Shown here piece after piece: positions 1 through 12,558 of a DNA stretch of 32,716 nucleotides; positions within the stretch are counted from its first letter, which is position 1; every line of letters begins with the position of its first letter. The stretch is from positions 1 to 32,716 of the forward strand of contig JAHBMJ010001290.1 of assembly GCA_018398765.1 (NCBI GenBank). Direction: 5' to 3'. A program made the position numbers and the translations under genes. The notes beneath the pieces were generated by a model that was given only the letters and a program-made list of their open reading frames with translations, had not been told where the DNA came from and did no database searches. This DNA is from Chromera velia (taxonomy: Eukaryota; Sar; Chromeraceae).

Positions 1-184
1 CATGCGCCTGTTGGCCTGGCTGGGGAGGGACAAGCTGCGTGGGGTGGAGTGACATCGCAAGGACAGCAAGGAATAAAAGGAGAGAGAAGGGGCGGATTGG
101 TTTGGCTCTGGCCGGGCGCTGGCTCCAGCGGTAGCTTTTCTTGAAGTTGAGTTGAAGTAGTCCACCGACAAAGAAAGCTGTTTG

Positions 185-1474
185 CTACGGGCAGGTGTTG
201 GGACGTGCGTGAGGCGGAGAGGAAACTGGGGGTACAGAGGAGGGGGTTCGGGCATGACCAGTCACTACTTGGCCCAGCTGTCTGTCTGCTCTTTGTGCTG
301 AAAAGCATGGTGCTACTCTACGTCTTCTCTTTGCGGCTTCTTCCTTTCTGTCTGCTTTTGTGGGTGGGGGGTGGAAGAACCCTGTGTACTTACGTTCGTC
401 GACGAGCCCTGCCAGAAGATAAGCATCCCAGGGGGAAAGTGGCTGGAGATCTAGACGGCGGATGTCTTGTGAGGTCATGAGGGGGACGTTGGTGGGACGG
501 AGCCAGCGGTAGCGAAAGTGGTGGATCCACCTTGCAGGGGGATCTATGCGGTGGGCCGTGCCGGTTGCCCAAAGCTCGGATGCGAAGGTGGGGGAGGCTG
601 AGTGCCCGGAGCATCTCACTCTCTGGATGTGTGCGTAGAAGAAGGTAGGGGAGGGGACACTCCAAGGGATTCCCTTCACTGTCTGCGCACACAGGGCCGT
701 AGGGGGCGAATGGGCGGCAAGCGCCGGAGACGCAACGAGAATGAGGAAGGCAGTGCAAGCGATGATGCGAGCGACTAACCTTTTTTCTCGAGGTCTCCGC
801 CTGGGGAAAAGTGTAGTGATTCGACTTGCCTGGGCCTGCCGATGCCCGGTTGCTGCCTCAAGACATAGTTGGAGGCCCTCCTCAATGGTCATGGACATTC
901 GTGCGAGGACGACCCATCCGAGTGCGGTGGCGTGGGTGCAAGCTTCCCACCCTCTTGCCAGAACGACAGCACACAGAGGAATGATAAGGATGGAAAAGAG
1001 GAGTTGCAAGAAAAGGAATGCCAGGAAGAAAGGAGAGATGAGGTAGCGATAAATAATCTCCTCCGTTCTCCGTTCTCCCAGCTCCAGAAGTCGAATCAAT
1101 TCATCTTTGTCTGTGAGGAGACGGAAGGCTGGTTTTACGAATTCCAGCACCCGATCTCTCCATCTTTCATAAACTAAGAAAACCTTCAGCTCAACCGTGT
1201 CCTTTATCCCGTGTCGGTGTGGACAGAGAACTCGTTGTGTGGAGCAGACAGCTTTGCACGTGAGGAGTTGTAGCCATCTTCGCAAGAAAAACTCCACAGG
1301 TTGCCTCCTTGGCCACAAAAGATATTTACACAGCAGGAGGCAGGAGACGGCCAGGTGGTTGATAGACAGGAATGGGGAGAAGGCCGTCACCCAATCCGGC
1401 GGTGTGAGAGCCCGCAACCAGGCGGCGAGAAGGATGAACCATACAGTGGCCGGCAGTTCGCTCCTTCCTACCAT
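185..1474 (-). CDS. Multi-pass membrane protein, unknown function
   Basis: I do not recognise this protein. The minus-strand frame stays open for about 1.3 kb and contains several long hydrophobic stretches: one near the N-terminus around VWFILLAAWL, a second around LAVSCLLLCKYLLW, a strong central one around FFLAFLFLQLLFSILIIPL, and a fourth around IIACTAFLILVASPALA. Charged helical segments (YERWRDRVLEF, KDELIRLLELGERR) lie between them, so a polytopic membrane protein is likely. I chose the ATG at 1474 (MVGRSELPATVW) because the frame upstream lacks an ATG before a stop. A good donor (GTAAGT) starts at 393. A pyrimidine-rich acceptor ends at 226, giving a probable 168-nt intron and a short last exon, 225-185, ending TAG. 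The intron is a multiple of three and has no in-frame stop, so an unspliced reading is also open. Earlier coding exons may exist upstream. The gene is transcribed away from the giant gene at 3705. Confidence 0.55.
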   Translation of the reverse strand: MVGRSELPATVWFILLAAWLRALTPPDWVTAFSPFLSINHLAVSCLLLCKYLLWPRRQPVEFFLRRWLQLLTCKAVCSTQRVLCPHRHGIKDTVELKVFLVYERWRDRVLEFVKPAFRLLTDKDELIRLLELGERRTEEIIYRYLISPFFLAFLFLQLLFSILIIPLCAVVLARGWEACTHATALGWVVLARMSMTIEEGLQLCLEAATGHRQAQASRITTLFPRRRPREKRLVARIIACTAFLILVASPALAAHSPPTALCAQTVKGIPWSVPSPTFFYAHIQRVRCSGHSASPTFASELWATGTAHRIDPPARWIHHFRYRWLRPTNVPLMTSQDIRRLDLQPLSPWDAYLLAGLVDERKYTGFFHPPPTKADRKEEAAKRRRRVAPCFSAQRADRQLGQVVTGHARTPSSVPPVSSPPHARPNTCP

Positions 1475-1957
1475 CTCGCTTGGGAATTGGACTATCTCAC
1501 AGAGCCGTCTCCTTTCGGCAGTTGACAATCTGAGAACTCAGCCATTTCTGGGCCGTTTTTTCTCAAACTTGTACGTACCAGCTGATCAACGGATTCAAGC
1601 TGGCCATTTCAAAGAAAGAGTCAGCAGAAGCTTACCAAAAGTCGGAGAGAAAGGTCCTGAATCTGCTCGGGATTTCGCTTAAGGAAGTTCTTGCTGCTAC
1701 GTCAGACAGGGGGGGGAACGTTATCAATGCGGTTGAGCTTTTTGAACTGCCATGGGTCCCTTGCTTGGCATACTTACCAACTTTAGATGCTTAGCTGCCC
1801 AGAAACAGGACGGTTCCAACACCAACAGCAATAGCAAACGTGTGCGCGGTTCTCCGTCTCACCCCATTGTCATCTCTCCGCAGCCGAATAGAAGCCTAGG
1901 AGCACCCACTCCTAGAAAGCCGAAAAGCCAGAAAAAAAGCTTTCAGCAGCTCTTACC
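1475..1957 (-). other. Probable 5' exons or leader of the minus-strand gene
   Basis: Three consensus-like donors lie on the minus strand here: GTAAGA starting at 1956, GTAAGT starting at 1777 and GTAAGC starting at 1635. Plausible acceptors end at 1912 (pyrimidine-rich, TTTCTAG) and 1694 (GTAGCAG). This suggests small exons about 1911-1778 and 1693-1636 feeding the membrane-protein gene. The first of these has stops in all frames, so it would be untranslated leader. The second has open frames and could join in frame to a downstream acceptor near 1515-1530, but I could not fix that junction. Confidence 0.3.
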
Positions 1958-2345
1958 ACCGATCGATTCGATTCACATTAAAGAAAGTAATCATGAAAAA
2001 GAGGAAAAGGAAGTGCCATAAAGCTGAGTGATTGTCACCTCAATTTTGATACGTGCTCTAACTTTATTGTATCAACAAAAAGTCATATGCAATTTCAAAT
2101 TTATCAATTTTACGTTCTTAATCTCTATTAGTACTAGAGTGAGTCTCAGTGACTAGTGTATATACACTGCCACATAGGCATTTTTTTTTTACGGAACTGA
2201 TAAGTTATAATTTTATGTATTTTTTTTTAAATTTTTGAAACACACATCAGAAATCTTCCGATAACTATTGTCATGAGAAAAATGATCAGAGTGACAGTAA
2301 GTCAGTGATTCAGTGAGGAACTCTAAGAGGTTAACCTCAAATCTT

Positions 2346-2409
2346 ACCTCAAATATCAAATATTTGAGGTTGAAGCTCAAATCAAATCAAATCAAATATA
2401 ATCAAATCA
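2346..2409. repeat. Small hairpin followed by AAATC pentanucleotide repeat
   Basis: The arms ACCTCAAATAT (2346-2356) and ATATTTGAGGT (2360-2370) are perfect inverted repeats around a 3-nt loop. Immediately after, from about 2375 to 2409, the sequence iterates an AAATC-type unit with one interruption. This looks like low-complexity intergenic DNA; no function is implied. Confidence 0.7.
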
Positions 2410-2742
2410 AACATGGTCACTAGTCAGGCATCTCTTAGTGATATTTAGTGATTTATTTTCCAATCTTCTATGAAAGGGGTTAGTAAGTAAATCAAAACTC
2501 TACTTATTTGCTCATGCTACTTGCTATGCTATGTGCCTAAACTTCTTTAAAAGTATTTAAAAGTTTGTACCTAGGTTCATACATAGTGGTTTGTATGCAT
2601 AATTGTGTTTGTCATTTTTTATTTTTTTTGTTCATTTATCGTTTTTAAAATCTTTTTGTAACTTTAAAAGTAATATTCATCTACGTTTATCTATATTTTG
2701 ATATGTATCTTTTAATTATTTTTTTCTACAGAAAGACTGGAA

Positions 2743-2962
2743 CACCTCGGAAGTGTCACCTCCCTGACACTACAAGCCACTTATATTTGAAGTCGCTCTC
2801 GCGGATGGCTTTTATCCGCACCGCAGGCGCGGGTTATATCTTAAAACTCTGCGCTGCAGGCGCTTTGTGCCGTAGGTACAGATTAATTCTTGAAAGATGA
2901 AGTCGTATGAGCAGATGAATTTGAAGATTTCTGTTTTAAGTGGCTTGTAGTGTCAGGGAGGT
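2743..2962. mobile_element. Short non-autonomous DNA transposon-like element (MITE-like)
   Basis: Two perfect 26-bp inverted repeats lie at 2758-2783 and 2937-2962, beginning ACCTCCCTGACACTACAAGC on the outer edge. The unit spans about 205 bp between outer ends. The 9-bp word AGACTGGAA occurs at 2734-2742 on the left and directly abuts the right repeat at 2963-2971, so it may be a target-site duplication. If so, the left end carries about 15 extra bases outside the matched arm (2743-2757). A 9-bp duplication is typical of Mutator-like elements. The interior is more GC-rich than its surroundings and encodes nothing convincing, so it would depend on a transposase made elsewhere. Confidence 0.6.
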
Positions 2963-3704
2963 AGACTGGAAGTACTAAGAAACAATAGAAACACGATGCT
3001 AGTAGTTGATGCTAGTTGTACATAATATGGATTCTTGTTCTCTGGAGGCATACAGACTGAGTATATGGTATACCTGAGTAGGTAGTACGTATATCTTACG
3101 TCTTGAGTCTATGAAGGCGGGGCCAGAGAAACTAAAATTTTTAAATGACTTCACAAAGAAAAAAAAAAGAATCCCTGAAATTTCATCTTACTCTTCTATA
3201 GTCCAGTTTTCTCCGGTTGGATTTTACTTGTGTTGAATTCTGCAAAGTGGGACCAGGTCTCCAGGACCACATGACAAAACATAAACTTTGTGTACTTCCT
3301 TTACTCCGTTCGTATGCAGTAACGAATTCGAAATACCTCGGCGCGCAATGCGCGCCCACTCTCGTGTATCCTGAAATGACACGGTGACACATGCGGACAT
3401 CCTGAGACTCTTTGAGACTGTGACATACCGATACGATCACTCGAGTAGATCTGTTGTCTGCGACCTTCTGTACTTTGTGCCGTGTTCAACCATGTTCAAT
3501 CCTAGCATATCCTAGCTGATGCCCGAACACCAACAGTATCGACATCGAGGGCATCATATGACATGATCACTGGTGGTGTGTGTCGCAGGAGTGGACTGAG
3601 CTTTTTTGTGCCATCAGCCTTCTTGGTGGTTTTTTCTCTGTATACAACAGCTTGAGAAACAACACTCTTGTTCTTCAGCCTTTCGGTCAACTAGCTCAAG
3701 AATC

Positions 3705-4386
3705 ATGCTGTTGTTCCAGGTGGCGCTCCTCTGCGGAGGAGTGGTCACTGCCGTGGTTTCAAGCATTGGTGGGACGTCTACTACTCTCTCGCAGTTCTCG
3801 AGCGCCTCCAAGCGTCGGCCTGAGTGGTTCGAAGGGTGTCACGCAGAGACGGAGAACTTTTCTTTTTCTCCCTCTACAGACGCCGGGAAGGGAATCGGGG
3901 GCAATCACGTTTCTCGAAATTTTGAGTTTGTAGATGAAGAAAAAGGAGGAGAGGATGAGGACCAAATTCAAGTCATCACTCTTCAAGACGGGGGCGGGGG
4001 TTGTGGAGAGAAGGAGATCCCATTGGAGTTTTTCGATGGGGACGTCAAACCTTCCGTTTCCTGTTGCCCTGTTGCATCGAGACAGTGCTCCGGGTGTGTG
4101 AAATACGACAAGTCCAAGAACAAATGTGTTCAATGCAGACCTGGATGGGTCTCGATGTGTGCGAACAGCGCGTGTAAAGAGAGATTGTGCGTGTCTTGCA
4201 AAGATCTTCCTTATGCGGACACAGACGGACAGAGCTGCCCTGAGATCTGTCCGAAAGAACCACGCTTACTGACGAAGAAGGAGACTTCGGATATCAGAAT
4301 GAAGGGAACAGAAGGGATCTCTGCAGACATCGCCTGCTGTGCCTGTGGAGGCGGGATCAAACAACCAACACCGTTCTCGTACAGCG
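3705..4386 (+). CDS. Exon 1: signal peptide and Cys-rich region
   Basis: Residues 1 to about 20 form a hydrophobic signal peptide. After an acidic, Ser-rich spacer, residues about 118-216 are Cys-rich: spaced pairs such as CSGCV, CVQC and CVSC resemble furin-like or EGF-like repeats. These are followed by YADTDGQSC and a closing ACCACGGG. That last signature recurs, from memory, in predicted extracellular proteins of several protists; I cannot name the family with confidence. The exon ends at 4386 in phase 1, using an unusual GTCCGT donor. I chose this donor because it continues directly as [15 protein letters not shown] in exon 2. An in-frame ATG exists upstream at 3606, but it would bury the signal peptide. 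Confidence 0.7.
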
Positions 4387-5259
4387 GTCCGTACCACCTT
4401 TCAGGCTACCTCTATACACAATCGTTCATCCACCGCTTTGCGGCTCTGCCCTTCTCGCTCCCTCCGCTTTTCTGTGTGCACATGAATGAAAAGATAGTAG
4501 GAGCATTCAGGGGAGCCTGGAAAAAAGGAAGAGGCACACCCTCCGTACCTCTCTTGGACAGTTGTTCCGGTCTCCTTTCGAGCATGCACTGCTGAAGTCT
4601 CTTCTGACCCTCACGTCTCTCTGACCCAATTCATGAGCAGCTCTGTCCTCCTTAAAGTTTTCGTATTCTCTTTCGGCTTTCAGAAAGGATCTCTCCTGGC
4701 TTTTCTATGCGCAGATTCTTGCGAGAGATCAGCGTCCTTCTGTCCTACGCCACGCCGCCCGTCTCTTTCTTTAGAGTCCTCTCCTGTTGAATCGACAACT
4801 AACCGAACGATTCACTCTCTTTCTTTAGAGTCCTCTCCTGTTGAATTGACAACTGACTGAACGATTCACTGCGCAACTGACTGTCTGTGTGTTCTGTGTT
4901 GTTGAACGTCCGTATGGCTGCAGACAGTGTCGACCTCCGACTGGGTGAGAAAGTTGAGATCTTTCCCTCACCAAGGACCGCCTCCCACTACGCCGTCTCC
5001 TCCGACTGTAACCTCCAGGTATATAGATAGATAGTCAGGTGTGCGTCCATTGGTGTCTCCCAATTTGTCTCGTAAATGCACCTAGCATGAAGAACATTCG
5101 AACACTTTTGACGCCTGCAAGACAGTGCGGATGTGTTCTCTGAAAGAGACCAGCATCATTCCCCTTCACGTCCCCTCTCCTCTCCTCTCCTCTCCTCTCC
5201 TCTCCCCTCCTCTCCCCTTCTTGCAATCCCGATTTGCGGCCCTTACAGTCTGTCGGTCC

Positions 5260-5300
<41 letters not shown>

Positions 5301-8300
5301 CCTCTCCCTCTCCCTCTCCGTCTCCCTCTGTGTGTGTGTGCGTGTGTGTGGTCATGTGTGGTCGCTCTCTGTCAGCAAACCGACGAGGAAGAGTGAAAAG
5401 GTTCCCCTGCCCCGCGAATGACTGTCGTACTTTCCCTCATCGTCCCTTTATCTACAAGTGAGTGCGCGCGGAGCCGAGTGTGTTCTTTGGGAAATGTGCC
5501 CCCCCATCAGTTCTCAGTTGTCTGGCACGTACCATTTTTGGAACGCAGGCACGCCTTTAGTCCGTCAGTGCGCAAAAGACTATCGGACACCTTGAACCAT
5601 CCATGGAACTCACTTCCCGGAAGCGGTTCGGTTTGGCACGATGTATTGTCTATCAACTTTGCTCCACGCGATGTTTGCCAAACTAACATTTGGCGGTGGC
5701 AAATTTTGTCACGGGATAATGACTTACTTGCGTCAGATATGCATGCATGATCTGGAATGCTCCCTTCCCTTGCTCGCATGCAGGAGTTCGGCCTGTCTAT
5801 TGATTCACGCACAGGGGAGATCTCGGGGAGCGCCTCTCAGGAGGAGGCCTTTGAGGTATCCTGTCGGGTCTCTGCCGTAGAGGATCCAGAGGAGGGCAGG
5901 ATGTTCAACGCCAGCCTTCATTTGAGATTCCTCCCTTACACCTACGAACACCAGTCCATTCTCCTTGGACGTCAGTCAGGAAGATGCGGACAGGAGAAGA
6001 AATAAAGGGGGGGTGCAGATGAGCTAGAAAATTAAGGCGTGCTCTCTCTCTCTCTCTCTCTCTCTCTGATGTTTTCCGTCTGCTCGATCATCAAAGTGAC
6101 CGTTTTCTTTCTAGAGCATTGTGGATGAGAACATTGATAAGGGGCAGAGTCATTTTTGAAAACACCTTTCCTTTCTGAGTCTGCTTTGCAAGCTTGCTAA
6201 ATTCACCGGCCTTCCTCACTCCACTCTTGTCTGTGTTCTGACCAGACCATCATTTTGACATTTCTCTCTGTGCCCAAAAAGCCTCCCTTTCCTTTCTTTT
6301 TGCCATTTCCGTTCAGGAGGGGAGGAGCTTACTCTCAAGATGAGTAAAGGGAGGGAGCCTGTGGCGGGTTCTTTCAAAATTGACTGCAACCCGCAGCTGG
6401 ACTGGCTGGACACAAAGAACTTTGCAGAGAAGGGGACACTGAGGGTCAAGAAGACTTTGCCGAAGTGGGGAAGTTTTGGCGGTCTGTCCTCTGACAGGGG
6501 TGACATCGAGGAGGAGCTTCACTCGCAAGGGTTCAACAGAACCGACGTAGGCATAGACCTCACAACCGCCTCTGCCGGGAAATGCCAGTGAGTCGAGCTG
6601 CACGCCATGCATCCTTGTTGTGGCAGTTGATTGATTGATTTGCCGTCTGTCCGTTTATGCAACTGAAGGCCTTCTCTCTCCCTTCTTCTTCTCGAGGCAT
6701 CAGTCCTCTGCATGGACGTCCCCCTCTTGCTTTCTGCTGCGTATCTTTCTCAGGTTCAAAAAAGAGAAATGCATTCATCACATGCCTTCCTTCTCATCGG
6801 CATGTAAGCCTTTTTCGCTGCATTCCTCCTTGCGCCCCTTGGATTATGTCGTCTTTCCCCCTGCATGCAGGGTGAGGCTCCTTGAAGGGGGGAAGAAGAA
6901 CGACACAGAGGTCCCAGGGCTTGCAGACGTGAGCACGACCCAGGAACACAAATTCAATGTTGTGGCGATGCTGAGGTCCCGATGGAGGTCCATTGAGTAT
7001 CCCTCCAGAGGACTTCGCCTGACTGCCGGACTGCGACTGCACGCCTCCAGAGGGTTCCTTCCCATTAGCCCCCCGTCGTCTTCAAGGATCATGGCCCCTG
7101 TGCTCTTCACGCTTTCTTGCAAAGACAAGAGGGTCACCCACGAGGTGAGGGAGGGAGGATTCACGCAGTAGGCAGTTCATTCCGAGAAGATGTGCGTATT
7201 AATTTACAGTGCCAAAATGAAACAATATAAGTTTAGTCTCTCTGCACAGCCGAGACAACAGAGTCATGCTCGAGGCGCGTCGTGAAGTGATAGGGTGTTT
7301 AATTCCGGTGTTTGCTTCTCTACTGCTCCGCAGATTTTGTGCTGAGAAAATCTTGAGCTCTCTTTCTTTCTTTCTTGTTGCTGGAGGGCTCATCAGAACG
7401 AAGGACGGGTTGGAATGAGAAACCTCGAGGAGGAGAAGAAGAAGAAGAACAGAAGTAACAGAAATCAGAGTGAAGAAGCGAATGCGGGGGCATGTGTATT
7501 CATTCATGCAAGAATTGGTTCTGTACGGGCGGAGGGATCAGATCACCCATGAGAGAGAGAGAAAGAGAGAGAGAAATTAGACCGATGACCCACGCCGGTC
7601 TTCACTGGCACAAACAAGATCGCTCGTCTTCCATTCACCATCAGTCACTCAGTACCAGAAAACACGAAAAGAGGATCGGATGGAATGCGGCCCTAACGGG
7701 GAAGCTTTCAAATGAGCGGTTTCGCCAATGCCTCCCAACTTCATCCCCCCCCTCCCTGCAGCTGAACACCAACTCTGTTGTCTTCACAACCGACAAGGGG
7801 CGCAAGTTGACTCTTTTTGACTTCGACGCCCTCACAGGGGAGGTCTCTGGAGGCCCCAGCATAGCGGTCCAGTCAGAGAGGGATGGGCTGCCGATGAAGG
7901 TGCGTCGGTCGGTCTGTCGGTCGGTGAATTTAATTGTGTGAATGGAGACCGGAGAGGTTGGCGGTCAGAATTGGTGTCTGCTCTTTTTTTAATTCTGTTG
8001 TGGCAGCATCAACCCTGAGCTCGACAACGGAGATTCAGGTTCAATGCCTCTGCGTACACAGACGTGCACATACGCACATCCGCAAATGCACCCGCAATTC
8101 AAACTGATCCCGATGCATGTCGTTGCAGTTCAACTCGAAGACCCAGAGGGGGGAGGCGACGTTCTCCTGTCGAGTGCTGGGTCGGGTTCTGCCGTCTACT
8201 CTGAGGGCAGACACGCTCCCGTGGATCCGATCAAAGACCATGACGTTCACAGTGCAGGTGGGAGGGGGGGGGGAGTTGGGTGGGTGGCGGACTGTGGGAA

Positions 8301-8430
8301 GCTTGGGAGAATGACGGGAGTGTGATTATGTGGAGAGACAGAAGGAGAGACGGGCCAAACCCAATGAAAAATTCAATCATTTTATTGAATACACACAGAC
8401 GCACAGACCCACAGAGTAGGGGACACCCAC

Positions 8431-8469
<39 letters not shown>

Positions 8470-9125
8470 CAGGAGCGCCGTTGCGGCAGTATGACTGCAT
8501 GCAGAAGGGGATCGCTAGAGGTAGGAAGAAATCTGGATCGATGGATCGATCGATCGAAGTGTGGAGAGAAAAAGAGAGAGGGAGACCAGCTTGAATTCCG
8601 AGCTTTCCGAAAAATCCTAGCTCCTTAATTCTTTCCGGAAGGAATCCCTTGATCATCGGCCCTCCCTCGCTCCCTCCTGCATGATGCCCTCTCATCTCTT
8701 CCCCCCCGTATGTCTTTTCTTTTCTTTTCGTTTCATTCCCTCTCTACAGGCCCCCTATAGCTGTCCTCCCATTTCTCTTTGATCTGTCTCTCTGCAGGAA
8801 AGCGACTCCTGGCAGCCGCTGGTGCTCCGGTCGAACCAGGTAGAACTCTGTGAGCTGCCTGATGGGGACGGTTCCGCGAACAATTGCAGGAGGGCCTGTA
8901 GGGCAGATCCCACCTGTGCGATCTTTAAGTACTACTCTAAGTCGAAGACCTGCAGGAAGGGAAGAAAGATCAACGGCGAGGGGAGAAACAAGAGACGTAC
9001 AAGGTCATTGCAAAGGAGATGCAATAGTCGCAGTTCCTTGTCGCCAGTCGCTTTCTTCCCTTTTCGTTCTTTTTTGCAGCCGTCCTTTCGGTATTCAGTC
9101 AAATGGGTCTGCACCGATCGTCCCT

Positions 9126-9157
<32 letters not shown>

Positions 9158-12100
9158 GTCCCTGTGTATCTGTATATCTACCTGTGCAACTTCCTCTTGC
9201 GCCCCTCTGTGTCCTTCCCGGTTTCTCTTACAGGTCCGTGTGGGCAGTCGCGAAGCTGACCAACAGCTCACCTGACACGACCTGCTTCCAGCTGGACATG
9301 AGAGATCAGGGTGAGGGGGTGTGTGAGAGGGAGGGCAGTCAAATGAATTCCTTCCTTGTCTGCTCCTGGTGACTGCCTGAATTTCCTCATTTAGATTCCT
9401 TTCCTTTCCATACACGTCACTCTCTAGCTTCTTCCATTTGCCTTCCAGTCGAGAGATGTTGCGTGCACGCACTCCGCCAAGCAACCGAATTTCAGCAATG
9501 CGTTTCAGGAATTCTCTTCTAGAGCGTTTTCCCCCATCGTCTTCCGCTCCTTGCTTTTCTTTCGTCCTCTCTGCTTTCTTTCGTTGTTTCCCTTTCTAGA
9601 TCCTCATTTCATTTTGCTTCTTCTTTGGTCGTCTACCTGCGCTCGCTCGTGTCTGTTGCTGCACAAGTCGGGCGGGTGCCCCTCCAAAACCTTTGTGCAT
9701 CTTTTTTTGCGTACCTGGCTGCACACGCGTCCTTAATTATGGCCGTTCCGTTCATGGATGAATGCAGGATGGCTTTCTGGGACTTTCTGTCCCATCGTGA
9801 GGGATCTGGCGGCAAACAGCTACGTGTACCAGAAAAACGGGTACACCCCGGAGGACGTTGCCTACCTGCTGAAGGTGTGCGGAGAAGTGATCTGACTGAA
9901 GCATCAACGATCTGCCAGTTTCTTCACAGTTCCCTCTCTTGACTCCTCGTCACCTGATTTCTTCGACTTCCTTCTTGTCTGCGCCCTCCCTCGGCCCTGT
10001 GCATAAGCAGACATAAAAAGTCAAGAAGCCTTCAGAAAGCTAGGTAAAAAGTCGGGGGGGCGCACACAAAGGTGGAAATGGAGAGGAAAGAATGACACTA
10101 TTCTTTCTGTGCAAATTCGAAATTGGAAGTTCGTGTCGTCATGTCCCTCCGTGCGATCTTTAAAGGTATACCGACATCGCCATGACGACTTTCCTTGCCT
10201 TTTCCTTTCTGCGCTGACCTTCTTTGAAAACAAAATTTGCGGTGCCCCTTCTAGCTCCCCACTGGTTCCTCATCGTGCCCTTCCCCCCCCCGCCTTTCGT
10301 GCAGTTCCTCCCCGAGAGAGAGGCGAAGACCAGTTGCAGGAAGGGCAGCTGGATCGTCAAGCAGGTGGGTCAGTCGGGCACATCTCCATTATTTGGAATG
10401 ATTTATTGACGGAGAGGAAGGAGAAATCGAGAAAAAAAAAAAGAAGCGTACTAAGAACGAGGAGGTGAAGAAGCAAAGGGCCAAGTCGGAAAGCGTAGGA
10501 GGTTCCATTGAAAGACAGTGAATTGAAGAGAAAGAGAAAAGATTTATTACCAATGAAGTTGTTTCTCTCCCGGCTTGCATGCTTGTTTGTTTGCCTTCTC
10601 ATCAGAAGCAAAAGCATGCGCTCCCTGTTTTCCTTTTTCTCATGAGGACCCCCCCCTAGACTTTCAAAACACAAGCTGCACAGTCGTTCTCTCTGCGGCC
10701 TGCTTTCCTCCCCATTGGTATCTTTCTCTGTTGTCACTCTCCGTTCGTGCAGGGACACCCGTCCACCGACTTTCTTGACGACAAGACGGCCACCTTCCAG
10801 CTGAGAGGAGAGACGCTCGCCTGCCTGCCCCCTCGCCATTTGTCGAGATTTGCTGGTGCAAAACAGCCAAGGAGAAGTAAGTACTGGAAGACGTCAAAAA
10901 GAGGCCAAACGGATCGACATGAAGAGACCAATTGCTGATTGATTTACGAGAGAGAATGGACGCCTGATCGATCCACCCCCTGCAACGACTCTGCGGTCTT
11001 TTGAAGAACACGTCAAAACAATCAGAAGTTGACAGTCAAATACGGCCTGAATACATGCTAATTCTGACTTCTCTTCTCGTTCTTCTGTTCCCGTCCGGCT
11101 CATTCCAGCAAAAAGGTCTGCTGACAGACAAGCTCAGCTCCTTGTTTTCATACGTCTCACGACTTCATCTCTGCGTCATTTCATTTGGTTTCCTGCAGGC
11201 ACAGCAAGCCTCCGGGTGTTCTTCGACGACAGCCAAAAGGCCTCTTTGAAGGCGAACAAGCAATCCACCAGCTGGGAACTGACGCGGTCGCCCCGTCCTT
11301 GCGGTAATCCCCTCCTTCCCGCCGCCGCTGAGGAGGCCAAGGAAGAAGAGGAGGCGGCAGAAGGATCCTCGACGGCTTCTGAGGAGGAAGGGAAGACGAA
11401 TGACCAGAGCTCTGCTGTCCAGGCTTTCCGCATTCACGACATTGACGTCCCCTCCCCCCCCGGATCTCCAGCTTTCTGGCTCGACGCCTGCGAATGTTTT
11501 CCTGTCGAGTGGGGTCCGACTCCGCCCGTGAGTGCCCAACAGTTTGCGAAGCTTCCGAATTCGGGAGAAAACAGAATACCCGCTCTCACGGGGCCGCCAC
11601 AACTGATTGCAAGAGGCAAACTGATGTGCGTGCTGAAGCATCTAATAGTCAGTGTAGCGACAAATGACATGGCGATCTGCAGTCAGAAGTGCAGGGATGA
11701 CTCGGGATGCAACTTTTTTTGGGTCGGCATGGCGGCGGGCGTGGGTCAGTGCCGTCTCTTCTCCTCGTGCGGCGCCTTGATGACAGAGACGGGCACAGAG
11801 AAGCATGTGACCAACGGAGCCCTGTACGGCATCGCGAGGTACGACACCTGTCTGATTTCAGACCCCGGTCAGTCGTGTCGGTCAGACAGGAAGCCAGCCG
11901 GTCTGCCCATTCCTGTCAAATTTCTTTTTCTTTTCTCCGTCTTATTTTCCTTTTGGCTGGTGTCATTTGGATTGTGCATCTTCTACTCAGTTCTTTGCTT
12001 CTCTTGTGGGAAAAGAACGGACAAGGACCAGGAAGAGGAGAGGCACAGGACAAGGCTAGAAGGGTGCATTCACAGTCGTGACTCTCTTGCAGGCCGGTCT

Positions 12101-12370
12101 CTGAATCTAAAGTGTGACTGTCAGACTCACCTTTCCTGCCTTCCTGCCTGGTTTTATAATTGCAGACACCTGTATGGCCCAGACAAAACGCCGAAAGCTT
12201 TTGACCTCTGTCAATGTGGAGAGCTCCCACAGTCAGTCAGTGAGTGTGCTTATTCCCGAGCTCTCATTTTTGTACACGTTCCAGCTCGTGGTTGTGCTCT
12301 CTTCTCACTCAAATCTGCTCTTCCACTCGTTAAGTTTCAGTCACTCTTTACCCCTACTCGTCTCCCTCTC

Positions 12371-12414
<44 letters not shown>

Positions 12415-12521
12415 GCTTCGCCATCATGCAGAGCATAGTGTAGACATCGACCATACTATAGAGCACTGCAGGGAAAGAATCACTTTCTGTGTGTGACTTC
12501 ACACACAGAAAAACACCAACA

Positions 12522-12558
<37 letters not shown>

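Larger units (their letters stand above)
1958..3704. other. AT-rich divergent intergenic region
   Basis: From about 2030 the sequence becomes strongly AT-rich (many T and A runs) and stays so to about 3180, in contrast with the near-balanced genes on both sides. No coding frame here is convincing. It separates two divergently transcribed genes and so should hold both promoters, though I see no recognisable core promoter motif. It contains a short palindrome, an AAATC repeat and a transposon-like element, listed separately. From 3180 to 3704 composition returns toward that of the genes; this stretch is probably promoter and 5' leader of the giant gene. The palindrome AGTGTATATACACT at 2155-2168 is another small symmetric site. 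Confidence 0.6.

Noticed and set aside
1752-2021. Plus-strand 89-codon frame
   Set aside because: It overlaps minus-strand donor-like sites, is Ser/Pro/Lys-rich low complexity and has no neighbouring plus-strand exons.
2703-2900. Plus-strand frame over the inverted-repeat element
   Set aside because: It begins in AT-rich DNA and runs across one arm of the transposon-like element; no coding character.
5125-5461. Several overlapping open frames on both strands
   Set aside because: They are translations of CT/GT microsatellites in intron 2, with Ser/Leu or Arg/Glu low complexity only.
12060-12130. Possible extra exon after the TTGCAG ending at 12093
   Set aside because: It would break the phase 1-1 chain from exon 13 to exon 14, which joins cleanly without it.
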